In this document: positions 32,501-41,830 of the stretch, piece by piece | How positions within the stretch are numbered: the stretch's first letter is position 1 | Layout: each line of letters opens with the position of its first letter | Source of the DNA: Symsagittifera roscoffensis | Lineage: Eukaryota; Xenacoelomorpha; Acoela; Convolutidae | Assembly (NCBI RefSeq): GCF_963678635.1 | Contig: NC_087062.1 | Span: 98,385,705 to 98,449,704 of the forward strand | Direction: 5' to 3' | Length of the DNA stretch: 64,000 nucleotides | The notes under the pieces: generated by a model | The model's database searches: none | What the model saw: only the letters and a program-made list of their open reading frames with translations | Told to the model about the DNA's origin: nothing | Position numbers and translations under genes: made by a program

Positions 32501-35500
32501 ATGAGGCGGAGTAGGGTACCGGTGCTCGAAAAAAGGTCAAGTGGATCAAACACGAAATATAATTCATCGCTGCGCGGAACGACATCAACGGGCCCAAAGA
32601 TAACGAAGACGAACTTTTCAGTTAACATGGTCAGCACAAGGAGTACAGCGGACAACAGGGCGAAAGAGGGCACGGAAGGGGAGCGAGTAGAACCCACCAT
32701 CGAGATTGATCTAGAGACACCCGATCAAAGTGTGGATGAAACAAGGAAGATGGCGACAGAGTCAACTCCAATGCCCAATGCAGAGGAACCGAACCAGAAA
32801 CCCATAGAGTTCTCACCGATAGATGACGCGGAAGATGCAATAGGCAACACCGAAGAAACGGTGAAAGAAGACTCTCAAGTAAAGAGGACATCTTTTACGG
32901 AAAAATTGGGAATAATGTTCGGAATAAAAACGAAAGAAAACGTGACTGAAGAACCAAAAGCAGAAAGAGCACGAACATTTGGTACAGTGAGCACGAAAAC
33001 GACAGAAACCGGCCAGAATGAGGAACAAGCTAAAGCAGAGGCTACGGCCGAAGAGAAACTCACGGCTGACCATGAAGAGACTACCATTGAGCTGGGCGAC
33101 TTGTTGGCGAAATTAAATCAGATCGACAAAAGACTTAAGAACAGTGAAGAAGACAGAGAGGTGATAAAAAAGGAGATAAGATACAACAAGCACGAGTATC
33201 TAGACAGTTATTTTAACCTAGCTAAGGCAACAGAGGAGAGACTCAAGGAAATGTCAGATAAGGTAGAAGCCACCAATGAAGAACGAGAAAAGAACATCAA
33301 AACAGACATGCAACAGTTGAAGAACCGATATGATGATGTCAACAGCCAATTAGGGAGCCTGGAAAGGAGAATGGACACAATGAGCAAGAGTCAAGCCGAG
33401 AGTTCGTGTGCAATACAGGCGAAGTTGGATGCAATCTTGAGAGGTTCTACTCCACAAGAAAGACCGGCAGCGGATCGTACGCAAAGCACCAGAGTTGACT
33501 TTGTAGAACCACAAAGGAACAAACGGCAATCGACACCGTTGCCCTTAACCAGGGATGCGATAAGCATAGCACCAACAGCTGCGAAAACAATAATGAAGAA
33601 TGGAACGTCGAATACAACGACTGCTCCGGGAGATTCAACAGCTAACAGCAACACAGGACCGGATGCTATGACATGGGCCAGCACTTGGGAGATGATGAAC
33701 AGGACTCTAGAGGCCTTCGCCACGAGGAACACTGACTCGAGCGACAGGAGAGAGGGAAAATCAAGAAAGACATTCAAGAAGCCAAAAGAATTCAAGGACG
33801 ACTCCGATGGATGCATTGACACTTGGGTGGAAGTGATGAGATTACATCTAGAACAAGACAACTTGAGTGACGAAAGACAAGCATGTACAGCCATACTGAG
33901 CAACTTGGAAGGAACGGCATTAAAATGCGTGGTCGCAAAGAAGGAGGAAGAACGTGACACCGCGGACAAGATCTTCGAGATATTGCTGAATCGATTCGGG
34001 TCAGGCATGAAGGGTCACCAAGCGATGATGCGATTTGAAAAGAGAAGGCAGAGGGACGACGAGTCAATAGATCGGTTCCTAGATGACCTCGAGAGCTTGA
34101 GAAGGAGGAGTGACCCAGAGGAGTCGACAAATAGACGGAACTTTAGCATTTCCTCGAAGTTCATCGATGGGGTGAAAAGTGATGACTTAAGGACAATGTT
34201 AGCAACATACTACACATTGTCGAAGGACAGCGCACCCACCCCAGAAGAAATGAGACAGAAATCAAGAGAATACATGCTGATGAAACCTAAGAAGTACTCA
34301 TATTCCGAAAACAGGAACACGCAAGGGGGAAGCCAACCCCAGAGGTCATCATGGTACAAACCTAGAGATGATATGGACAAGCGCAGATCATGCGCGAACT
34401 GCGGGTCAGCGGATCATCATGTGGCTGACTGCACAACGTACAAACAAGGCATGAAGAGCCTAGGTTATGCACCGGATGAAGAGGATATGAGCCAGATGGA
34501 GGAACACGAGTACTATAATGGCTTGATCATCAAGATAGGCGCCAGATGCTTCTTCTGTAACCAGGAGGGGCACTTCAGAATGGATTGTCCCTTGTTCTGG
34601 GAAGCGGTCAAGGACCAGAATCACCCCAAACATAAGTTGGCATTAGCGGCGGTGCAGAATCAGCGGAACAGGCAAAACGAGTTTGAATCTAGGAACTTGG
34701 GGGCACCAAACACCGAATTGCCGACGAAGACAGTGAAAGCTGTTACACATGTTAGTGGTGCGTTAGAGTCCGCGGCCGGAAGCTCTCTAGAGATAAATTA
34801 TGAGAAAGCGGCGACGGAAGCAATTGCCAAAGTGAAACAAGATCTGGCTGCGAAAGAAATAGAGCAACGACTAAAGTTGGAGATCGAAAGACAGAATTTT
34901 AACGGAGCATTAACCGGATCGAACTCAATACCAGAGGCTAGAACGGGCTCAATGAAGACCAGGAATTGTAACACCGTGAAAATGGTGACAGGTAAACCTT
35001 TTGGAATATCGAAAATCGGAGCAAGAATAATGTCGATAATCACAGTGGGCGGACACGAGGTAACCAGAAACTTGAGCGAGCCGAGCGACCAGACGATAAT
35101 GCACATTGACGTGTATGCAGACTACTTGAGTGGAATAAGTCCACAAACGACTTCTAGAGCGCTCAGGGCACTACTCACGAGAGGGGGCAGCAAATCGGTA
35201 CGTGTTGATAATAGGTACACTGAAGCTTATGGTCCACACGAGGTCATGCTAAATATAGATGGAATCAACATCTATACAAAGACGATGATAACATGCGACG
35301 AAGACCTAATTGGACAAATCTATGTAGGGAAAGAAGAATTGAAAGTAAGATCGATTGGACACTGTGCTATGCTTGAAGAAGATGCAATGCACATCGGGAC
35401 GGAAGCAGACGTGACAGGGCACGTGCTAGACATAAATGGCAAAAAGACTCAGTTACGTGGATTACTCGACACGGGAGCAGTCTTGAGCGTCATACCAATC

Positions 35501-38500
35501 GAAACATGGGAAAAGATGGGCTTTGACAAAGGTGACTTGATAGACTCGAGAATACGGCTGTCAGCTGCAAACAAAGGGGCCCTTCGGGTGTTGGGCAGGA
35601 CGCCGATAATAGCCCTCAATTTGGGGGAACGTAACCTGTGGATGAGCTTCATCGTGGTAGAAAACCTAGATGAATCTGACCAATTCATTTTGGGCAGAGA
35701 CTTCATCAGGAATTTCGACGTAACGATTGATCTAAATAATGCAATGTTCAGGATACGGAACCCGGATAGGAGGTACGCAATCAAACCGGTAAATTTAATA
35801 ATGGCGAATGAAAACAAAGCACCGGTATTCTTGAGTAGGAGAGTGAGGTTAAAAGCTAATGAAGCGGCAATCGTAAGCTTGAGGATGAAAAATTATAATG
35901 AACTAAGTGACAACAAGCAAGTGTGTATAGTTCCGAATCCCAATAGTCAAAGCGCTGCTGTTTTAGGAAGATCATTTTCGATAACGAAGAGCGGCCTCTG
36001 CGTCAGTGTCTTGTTGAATACCCTTGATATACCGATCACGATACAGAGAGGGAGGAAGCTGGGATATGCTTTACCAGTTAAAACTCGATACGAAACAATT
36101 GAAAACTCAAAACAAAATGAAGTTGTTGATTGTCCTAATCACAGGGACAAAATTTGTATCTTGAGACGATTGCAGAGAATAAAAGATTCTTCAAGTCTTA
36201 TCAAATCACTTAAGTCAGAAACGGACGATGGGCTTTCGAGCTGTTCGAACTTTCCAGAGCGACCCACGCTAGATGAAATGCAAACTGATAAACCGGTTCT
36301 GCCGGAGATTGAACATTTAAGGGGCAAACTGAAAGATGAACAGCTCGAAGCTATCAAGGACGTACTAGAGCGGAACGAGGAGGTTTTTTCAAGGCATAAG
36401 GCGGATATCGGGTGTTGTAATTTTGTTGAACATGAAATAGAACTTGAGGAAAATGCGGTGCCACACAGGGAGGGGGCGAGGCGCATGACCCCACACAAAT
36501 CGGACGCGTGTAGAAAAGAAATCGAAACGTTACTAGAGTATGACATGATAGAACCATCCAAGTCACCGTGGGCGTGTGGAGTAGTGATGGCCAAAAAGAA
36601 AGGCGACCAGTTAAGGTTTTGTTGTGACTTTCGATACCTGAACTCCGTCACGGTGAAGGATGCCTATCCCATACCTAGAATTGATGAGAGCCTCTCGAAG
36701 TTAGGTGATGCGAAATTTTTTACGACTCTTGATTTAGGCTCGGCCTTTTGGCAGGTACCATTAAGGAAGCAAGACAGGGACAAGACAGGGTTCGCCTGTG
36801 AGTTGGGTCTGTTTCAATGGAAACGGATGCCGTTTGGACTCTGCAATGCAACAGCCACGTTTCAGCGGCTGATGGCACACGCGTTGATAGGCGTGACGAA
36901 GAAGTACGGCAACCTGGTAATGTGCTACGTGGACGACGTGGTAATAGCAACGCCAACACTAGAAGACCACATCGAGAGGCTTGACGAGGTGTTCGCGTGC
37001 ATGAAAAGATCGGGGCTGAAGTGTAAACCATCAAAGTGCGAGATACTCAAGGACTCGATCAAATACTTGGGCAGGATGGTAGATAAACACGGTATCAGAC
37101 CTGACCCAGACGCCGTGGAAGCAGTCCTAACCTGGAAATCACCGAAGACGGAACACCAGCTGATGAGCTTCCTGGGTTTCGCCAACTATTATAGAGAATT
37201 CATCAAGGGATATGCGGACAAAGTATACCCGATGCAACAATTAATGAGACATAAGGGCAAGAAGTTCACGTGGAACAACGCGGCAGAAGAGTCATTCCAG
37301 AGAATAAAGAAAGAGCTGTGTGAGGCACCAGTACTGGGTATGCCGACTGAGAAAGGGATGTACGTGCTAGACACGGATGCATCAGTAGTCGCTATTTCTG
37401 GGATTCTCCATCAAGAACAAGAATGGAATGGGAAGACAGTCTTGAGACCAATAGCATACGGGAGCAAGGTCCTAAGTGACACAGAAATGAAGTACGGAGC
37501 ACCGAAAGCAGAGATGTTCGCGGTGGTCACCTTTGTCGAAAAATACAGAGCATACTTAGGCAGTGAGCCCTTCAAGCTGCGAGTCGACAACCGAGCACTA
37601 AGCTGGCTGAAAACGTACTCAATGGACCAGAGCTATATTGGGAGGTGGATAGTTCGCTTGGATGGATACAACATGATAATTGAGCACAGAACACGAGATA
37701 AACATCAAAATGCTGACAGCTTGAGTAAGAAGACGGAGTTCTACGAGAGGCAAGAACAAAGAGAGGCGGACAGACCTGAGATCAAAGACGGCTTCTCCTT
37801 TATGGACAAAGAAACGTACGACAGTCTTCCACTCACGAGATGGCTGGACAAATCAGGCAAACCGATTGAAGATCATCCCGAATTGCCGAAAGAGCCTCTT
37901 GAAAAGACCATCTTGAAGAAAAGCAGAGGGATTCCGATAGGAATAATGCTCAAGTCCAAGATCGTGAGGGAAACACTTAAGGCAAAAGGTTATGATCTCA
38001 TCCTGGTAGAGGAGGGAACGGTCCGAATAGATGAAGACTTAATGAGGTTGCTTGAGAAACTATCAGATGACAAGCCCGTGATCCAAGGGAAAGGTCAGGA
38101 GGCACCGGAACTAACCATACTTCGGAGAGAAGAAACAGTGAACAATACTGACGTCCCAAAAGGAAGCATCACTGATAGCAAGGAAGTTGTGCGATCACTA
38201 GTTGAAAAAATCCCCGAAAAAATTCTGGAACAGACAAAAGTCAGGGATAAGAAAGTAACATTCAGAGAAGAAGTTGGACACCTGGGACTAGATCAAGAGT
38301 CCGGGGAGTGGTCCAGATTCATGGAAGAAGACGAAACCGGAGAAGGGAAATTGTCCGGGGAGCGTGAAGAATGGGATGAAGACTCGGATGAGAGCAGCGA
38401 AGACCAAGACAGTCTATGCATGATACTGGCGGAAGAGAAGATAAGACAGCACGACAGGGAATTACAGACGGATCCATCTTCAGGGACGTATAATCTGGAA

Positions 38501-41308
38501 ATACAAGAGGTACGAGGTGGTGAAGAGCTCGAGAAAATAGCAGTTTCAAGAAAACCACTAAGGGAACTATCGTGCAACTCAAACGTCAGAACGAATCTGG
38601 TACCAGAAGACGACATGAAAATCGTGAAAAGGATGATATGTGTGAAGCTGAGCGATGACATCCACAACCCTGGTGAAATGAATGGACAGATCATGGCGCT
38701 AAAGGAGCACGTTAAGGCAAGATACAGGCTGTCTGACCTAATAAGGGCCCAGAAGAATGACAAAATGACAAGTAACCTCTCCAAATGGATCCATTCGGGA
38801 GTCAAGGAGAAGGGGGAACTTGAGGAAGACAGCTACAAGATCTTGAGCCAGTTCTACAAAGAAAAGAGAGATTTACTTTATCACACAGCTGAAGGGGTGG
38901 TAGCGTGCAAGAGAAGAGATGAGGAAAAAATATTACACAAACACAACCTCATCATACTACCACAACTGTACCAAACGGAAGTGCTTTTCAGATCACACGA
39001 CCAGATGGGCCACCAGGGGATAGATAAAGTACAACAAAGGATACTTCACAGGTTTGATTGGCCGGGAATGAGAAAAGCTTGCGAGAGATGGGTGAATGCC
39101 TGCCTAGCATGCCTTCAAGTAAAAGACCCAAAGAAGATGAAGTTTCCCCTCAAGTCTGTCGAGAGTTCGGAATTCAATGAAGTGGTGCAGATAGACCATC
39201 AGAAAATCTGCATGACGGAGTCGGGTTATAACCAAATACTAGTTATAATAGATCACTTCACCAAGTTGGCGGAAGCGGTTCCGTGCCAGACAGCCTCGGC
39301 AGAGGAGACATGTGATCACCTGATAACGCATTGGATATCGCGGTATGGTTGTCCAATGACTTTCCAGTCGGACAACGGCAAGGCTTTTGTGGGGGACTTG
39401 ACAAAAGAATTGATGAAGAGATCACACATTGCTCAAGCGCACTCGACGACCTATCATCCACAGACCAATGGGTTGGTAGAGAGACAGAACAGGACACTGG
39501 TCAACATGCTCAGGGTGTACTGCTCGAGATACATGACGGACTGGGACAAATACCTGCCACAGGTAGTAGGAGCCTATAATAGTACTCAGCACTCAACGAC
39601 GGGTATCAGTCCTTTCATGATGTTGACAGGCAGGGAAAGGGCAATGCCTATAACATTCTTCTACCCGGAGTACGAGGGGAAGAGGACGTCACCTCAAGCA
39701 TACGTGAAGGAAGCGATCAAAAGACAACAAGAGCTAAACGAGCTATGTCGGAGAAACACGGCGCAAGCGCAAATGAGGCAACGCAAGAAATATGACGAAA
39801 AGATACTAAGAGCAAAGCCATACGAAGTGGGCCAATACGTGTGGGTCTTCCAAAATGTCATACCGCCCAAGGGAACAAAGAAACTACTCAAGAAATGGAG
39901 AGGACCGTTCATGATTACGGAAGTACATCAACAAGGACGGTTCTATCGCTTGAGTACAGGGCGAGCAGCACATTACGAAAATCTGAAGCCTCATGTCCCG
40001 TCCCCGGAGGACTGGTGCCTACCAAAAGACATGGAAGGTCTTGAGTACCTGGTGGTGGAACCAGCGTGCGAGGTGAATGAGAAAGGCACTAGAGAGAAAA
40101 ATGATGGTAATGAGAACTTGAGCTTGGACGACAACGAAAAGATAGAAGTGGAGTCGGATGCAGGTTCATTTGTAGAAGAAGACTGGAACGACCCAGAGCA
40201 AAACGAGGTACCGAAGTGGATGGAGCCGGATCGACCAACACCACCGGAAACCAGGACGGGCAATCGTAAACGAACAGGTATGAGGTACAATAGGTACGGG
40301 GATGACTTCTTGATCGATAAGATACAGCCAGACAAGTTGGGCGATGAACTACTAAGCGCAGGCGAACTGGAGGCCGAAGAGGAATGGCAAGTGATTGACG
40401 ATGGTGGACATTATCCGCAGGATGATTACTCGACGCCAGAATTGGAGACGGATCTCGAGCAGAGTGAAATAGAAAGGAGGGAGAACACGAACTTGAGGAT
40501 TCTAGAGTGGATGCGTGAGGTCAAAGACGAGAGCCGCGAAGGACAAAGCATTCAGCAAATCGATGTATCAGCAGCAAATTACATGAAGACAGAGGACCTT
40601 CTTTTCGGATGGACAGCAACAGACAGGCCACTGGACATCCCCAAGGACAATTCAGACCCGACTACATCGACGGGGACGTCGATAAATATTTTTGTCCGGG
40701 GAGTGGGGGTAGGACTTACCCACACCGAAAATTTGATGATAAAGAAGCTCAAGGAAGTGAGGGAAACAAGCGGATTGGAACTGGAGGAAGAAGAACAAGA
40801 GCCTACCATAGGAAGGAATTTCAAAACGAAATTCGAAATACCCAATGAATACTCAGAGAACATCATGATAACGGATAGCGACTTCATCCTGTCAAACAGG
40901 ACCAGCGCGATCTGCATCACGGCGGACATGAGTTTCAAATCAAGATTGGAGGCTGACTTCAAAAGAGAGTACCAGAACGTAGAGTTTCTGTTCAGACAGA
41001 GGCCAGGACTGGGAGGCATAGCGGCGCTTCCACCGTCAGTGGCACAAGTCCCGGGCAAATACCTCTGCTTCCTAGTAACGAGAGTCAACGACAGAAACAT
41101 AATTGATCCCGAACACGTGATATTGGCACTGACAAGACTACGTGACTTCATGATTGAAAGAGGAATAGTGGAGGTCTCAATGCCGGTGTACGACCCAAAC
41201 AGGGGCAAACTGAGCTCGAGGGAATTGTATGCTATCCTACATGTGGTCTTTGCAGAAACCGAGATAATGGTGCATCTTCACAAGAAGTACTACTTGAGCA
41301 TCGCCTGA
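32501..41308 (+). CDS. element 1 Gag-Pol polyprotein, 2935 aa
   Basis: One uninterrupted frame from ATG 32501. A second Met at residue 43 begins MVSTRS, close to MVETRS in element 2, and may be an alternative start. Gag has a coiled-coil-prone region (about 200-300) and two CCHC knuckles starting at Cys631 and Cys683. Protease has DTGA at Asp990 and ILGRDF. Reverse transcriptase has YVDD at 1476-1479. RNase H keeps Asp1624, Glu1671 and Asp1696. Integrase has His2166, His2171, Cys2201 and Cys2204, then Asp2232, Asp2291 and Glu2327 with exact DX35E spacing, and a GPF module near 2468. About 360 residues separate RNase H from integrase, and about 450 follow the GPF module; both are acidic and unassigned. 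There is no frameshift or stop between gag and pol. It would copy and integrate the element. Confidence 0.95.
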   Translation: MRRSRVPVLEKRSSGSNTKYNSSLRGTTSTGPKITKTNFSVNMVSTRSTADNRAKEGTEGERVEPTIEIDLETPDQSVDETRKMATESTPMPNAEEPNQKPIEFSPIDDAEDAIGNTEETVKEDSQVKRTSFTEKLGIMFGIKTKENVTEEPKAERARTFGTVSTKTTETGQNEEQAKAEATAEEKLTADHEETTIELGDLLAKLNQIDKRLKNSEEDREVIKKEIRYNKHEYLDSYFNLAKATEERLKEMSDKVEATNEEREKNIKTDMQQLKNRYDDVNSQLGSLERRMDTMSKSQAESSCAIQAKLDAILRGSTPQERPAADRTQSTRVDFVEPQRNKRQSTPLPLTRDAISIAPTAAKTIMKNGTSNTTTAPGDSTANSNTGPDAMTWASTWEMMNRTLEAFATRNTDSSDRREGKSRKTFKKPKEFKDDSDGCIDTWVEVMRLHLEQDNLSDERQACTAILSNLEGTALKCVVAKKEEERDTADKIFEILLNRFGSGMKGHQAMMRFEKRRQRDDESIDRFLDDLESLRRRSDPEESTNRRNFSISSKFIDGVKSDDLRTMLATYYTLSKDSAPTPEEMRQKSREYMLMKPKKYSYSENRNTQGGSQPQRSSWYKPRDDMDKRRSCANCGSADHHVADCTTYKQGMKSLGYAPDEEDMSQMEEHEYYNGLIIKIGARCFFCNQEGHFRMDCPLFWEAVKDQNHPKHKLALAAVQNQRNRQNEFESRNLGAPNTELPTKTVKAVTHVSGALESAAGSSLEINYEKAATEAIAKVKQDLAAKEIEQRLKLEIERQNFNGALTGSNSIPEARTGSMKTRNCNTVKMVTGKPFGISKIGARIMSIITVGGHEVTRNLSEPSDQTIMHIDVYADYLSGISPQTTSRALRALLTRGGSKSVRVDNRYTEAYGPHEVMLNIDGINIYTKTMITCDEDLIGQIYVGKEELKVRSIGHCAMLEEDAMHIGTEADVTGHVLDINGKKTQLRGLLDTGAVLSVIPIETWEKMGFDKGDLIDSRIRLSAANKGALRVLGRTPIIALNLGERNLWMSFIVVENLDESDQFILGRDFIRNFDVTIDLNNAMFRIRNPDRRYAIKPVNLIMANENKAPVFLSRRVRLKANEAAIVSLRMKNYNELSDNKQVCIVPNPNSQSAAVLGRSFSITKSGLCVSVLLNTLDIPITIQRGRKLGYALPVKTRYETIENSKQNEVVDCPNHRDKICILRRLQRIKDSSSLIKSLKSETDDGLSSCSNFPERPTLDEMQTDKPVLPEIEHLRGKLKDEQLEAIKDVLERNEEVFSRHKADIGCCNFVEHEIELEENAVPHREGARRMTPHKSDACRKEIETLLEYDMIEPSKSPWACGVVMAKKKGDQLRFCCDFRYLNSVTVKDAYPIPRIDESLSKLGDAKFFTTLDLGSAFWQVPLRKQDRDKTGFACELGLFQWKRMPFGLCNATATFQRLMAHALIGVTKKYGNLVMCYVDDVVIATPTLEDHIERLDEVFACMKRSGLKCKPSKCEILKDSIKYLGRMVDKHGIRPDPDAVEAVLTWKSPKTEHQLMSFLGFANYYREFIKGYADKVYPMQQLMRHKGKKFTWNNAAEESFQRIKKELCEAPVLGMPTEKGMYVLDTDASVVAISGILHQEQEWNGKTVLRPIAYGSKVLSDTEMKYGAPKAEMFAVVTFVEKYRAYLGSEPFKLRVDNRALSWLKTYSMDQSYIGRWIVRLDGYNMIIEHRTRDKHQNADSLSKKTEFYERQEQREADRPEIKDGFSFMDKETYDSLPLTRWLDKSGKPIEDHPELPKEPLEKTILKKSRGIPIGIMLKSKIVRETLKAKGYDLILVEEGTVRIDEDLMRLLEKLSDDKPVIQGKGQEAPELTILRREETVNNTDVPKGSITDSKEVVRSLVEKIPEKILEQTKVRDKKVTFREEVGHLGLDQESGEWSRFMEEDETGEGKLSGEREEWDEDSDESSEDQDSLCMILAEEKIRQHDRELQTDPSSGTYNLEIQEVRGGEELEKIAVSRKPLRELSCNSNVRTNLVPEDDMKIVKRMICVKLSDDIHNPGEMNGQIMALKEHVKARYRLSDLIRAQKNDKMTSNLSKWIHSGVKEKGELEEDSYKILSQFYKEKRDLLYHTAEGVVACKRRDEEKILHKHNLIILPQLYQTEVLFRSHDQMGHQGIDKVQQRILHRFDWPGMRKACERWVNACLACLQVKDPKKMKFPLKSVESSEFNEVVQIDHQKICMTESGYNQILVIIDHFTKLAEAVPCQTASAEETCDHLITHWISRYGCPMTFQSDNGKAFVGDLTKELMKRSHIAQAHSTTYHPQTNGLVERQNRTLVNMLRVYCSRYMTDWDKYLPQVVGAYNSTQHSTTGISPFMMLTGRERAMPITFFYPEYEGKRTSPQAYVKEAIKRQQELNELCRRNTAQAQMRQRKKYDEKILRAKPYEVGQYVWVFQNVIPPKGTKKLLKKWRGPFMITEVHQQGRFYRLSTGRAAHYENLKPHVPSPEDWCLPKDMEGLEYLVVEPACEVNEKGTREKNDGNENLSLDDNEKIEVESDAGSFVEEDWNDPEQNEVPKWMEPDRPTPPETRTGNRKRTGMRYNRYGDDFLIDKIQPDKLGDELLSAGELEAEEEWQVIDDGGHYPQDDYSTPELETDLEQSEIERRENTNLRILEWMREVKDESREGQSIQQIDVSAANYMKTEDLLFGWTATDRPLDIPKDNSDPTTSTGTSINIFVRGVGVGLTHTENLMIKKLKEVRETSGLELEEEEQEPTIGRNFKTKFEIPNEYSENIMITDSDFILSNRTSAICITADMSFKSRLEADFKREYQNVEFLFRQRPGLGGIAALPPSVAQVPGKYLCFLVTRVNDRNIIDPEHVILALTRLRDFMIERGIVEVSMPVYDPNRGKLSSRELYAILHVVFAETEIMVHLHKKYYLSIA

Positions 41309-41830
41309 GTCGGGTACATGGAGGTATCGAGTCGGGTGTGAGGGAGGAGTCTTGAGTTAGGTACTGGGGTGCGGCGCAGGTAAAGGGATCTTAAGATGTG
41401 ATTGGCATGACAATTGAATTTTAAAAGAAAGAATTGATGGTGCTAAAACATAAAATGAATCTGCATGTTCTTAAGGGAAATCCAATCGAATTGTTTTAAG
41501 TGATATGTGAATGATAGGATTTTAATCATATGGGTAAAAGGGGGGTCTCTAGGTCAGGAACGTGACATACTAAGTTTTAATGAGCTTTATGTTTTCAGAT
41601 CAAGTTTGAAAAACAAAGTTGAATATCCAACTACACTCAAGCGAGAAACAGAAAAAGAGAATCTTGATTGAACACGCGACAATCCGGATCTACAGCAAGT
41701 GCTTGAAGAGAAGATTTCTAGAGATTTCTTGAATTGGGTAATACTTGAGTTGGTAAGGTAATACTTGAGTTGGTAAGGTAATTCTTGAGCTGGTTGACAC
41801 CTATCTACACACATCCCGAAGTTATAAAGA
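41309..41830 (+). other. gap between Gag-Pol and ORF2
   Basis: Non-coding, with a good splice-acceptor-like sequence (TTTATGTTTTCAG, AG at 41597-41598) and three 20-bp repeats of TACTTGAGTTGGTAAGG type at 41739-41798. The acceptor suggests ORF2 may be read from a spliced mRNA (inference). Confidence 0.55.

Noticed and set aside
32631-41208. Many minus-strand and alternative-frame ORFs inside Gag-Pol
   Set aside because: Shadow frames of a long GA-rich coding region; none has a recognisable domain.
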